A stretch of 64,000 nucleotides of DNA from NCBI RefSeq assembly GCF_004421105.1, contig NZ_CP038033.1:3677659-3741658 (forward strand), given 5' to 3'. Below are positions 63,588 through 64,000 of the stretch, one piece after another. This DNA is from Nitrosococcus wardiae (GTDB lineage: Bacteria > Pseudomonadota > Gammaproteobacteria > Nitrosococcales > Nitrosococcaceae). The notes beneath the pieces were generated by a model that was given only the letters and a program-made list of their open reading frames with translations, ran no database searches and was not told where the DNA came from. Made by a program: the position numbers and the translations under genes. Within the stretch, counting starts at the first letter, position 1; each line of letters opens with the position of its first letter.

Positions 63588-64000
63588 ATGTTTCCAGTAA
63601 GAAACCCTAATCCAACCTCGATTCGACCGGTCATCACCATTGGCCTCATAGTCATTTGTATCTTAGTCTTTTTGTGGGAACTTTCATTGGAGCCGAAAGA
63701 AGCCGTTCGGGCTATCTACAGTTTTGCGGTTACTCCAATATTCTTTCTTCATAAAGTGGAACTAGTCGGCAGCCCGATACCCATTGAACTCACCCTCATC
63801 ACATCCCTTTTTCTCCACGCCGATATATGGCACCTAGCCAGTAATCTATTGTTTTTCTGGATCTTTGGAAAAACAATTGAAGATGCCACTGGACATGTTC
63901 GCTTTATCCTTTTTTATTTTCTATGCGGAATTATAGCAATAATGCCGTATATCCTCCTCAACCCTACCTCTCAAAATCCTATAATTGGTGCAAGCGGCGC
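63588..64000 (+). CDS. Rhomboid-family intramembrane serine protease (partial)
   Basis: The gene runs off the right edge. The visible 137 residues start MFPVRNPNPTSIRPVITIGL. They carry one helix, then TSLFLHADIWHLASNLLFFW with the rhomboid HxxxN pattern, the conserved GKTIEDATG, a helix with FYFLCG, and end GASGA, the catalytic GxSG motif. It cleaves within membrane segments of other proteins. The ATG at 63588 has no strong ribosome site. Confidence 0.9.
   Translation, partial: MFPVRNPNPTSIRPVITIGLIVICILVFLWELSLEPKEAVRAIYSFAVTPIFFLHKVELVGSPIPIELTLITSLFLHADIWHLASNLLFFWIFGKTIEDATGHVRFILFYFLCGIIAIMPYILLNPTSQNPIIGASG

Overview
The window looks like chromosome of a gammaproteobacterium. The syntenic block tRNA-Arg, tRNA-Ser, csrA, lysC, alaS, recX, recA, thpR, pncC and mutS (50267-60572) is typical of that class. 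The general gene style recalls an environmental, marine or autotrophic lineage such as Nitrosococcus. The genus is an impression from memory and was not tested.

Left part (1-31,500). A two-repeat fragment resembling a type I-F CRISPR array sits at 132-219. A NUDIX protein and a small secreted protein follow. Next comes a metal-transport locus in which a P-type Ca2+-like ATPase gene lies between the two halves of a VIT/CCC1-family gene, beside a DUF211 gene, with a 20-bp direct repeat at the outer edges. Ordinary membrane and metabolic genes follow: RibD C-terminal reductase, EEP hydrolase, TVP38, PAP2, NhaC antiporter, an HTTM-DCC fusion, DUF2333, SixA and PfpI. A compact GC-rich operon (17195-20676) encodes an arylsulfotransferase-like protein, two small membrane proteins (one with an EMC3/TMCO1-like layout) and a PAPS-type sulfotransferase. 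An intact IS1634-like element with its inverted repeats follows it. Then come a DegP/MucD protease, a GldA-GldFG-like ABC exporter with DUF4340, and two Hsp20 genes behind a clear sigma-32-type promoter.

Genomic island (31588-50296). A 43-bp perfect direct repeat joins the 3' end of tRNA-Arg(ACG) at 50267-50343 to a tRNA 3' fragment at 31588-31630. It delimits an integrated element of about 18.7 kb. Its left side carries cargo: orphan HigA, a CDF transporter, a nonsense-broken hydrolase, a c-type cytochrome-like protein and a GDSL hydrolase. The middle is a type I restriction-modification operon (hsdM, hsdS, a zeta-like kinase with a small partner, hsdR). Here hsdS carries a one-base frameshift and hsdR stops just after its DEAH box. 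The right side is a phage- or satellite-like replication module: AlpA, a small membrane protein, a Toprim primase-like protein, a DUF3987 protein and two zinc-ribbon proteins, mostly with ATGA start/stop overlaps. Nine-bp repeats in both orientations lie inside two of these genes and could be an iteron-type origin. Only about 43 codons of a possible integrase remain, so the island looks immobilised and decaying.

Right part (50267-64000). Core information-processing genes are followed by an ArsM-like methyltransferase and an ArsS-like radical SAM enzyme (probable arsenosugar pathway), then tsaB. A rhomboid protease gene runs off the right edge.
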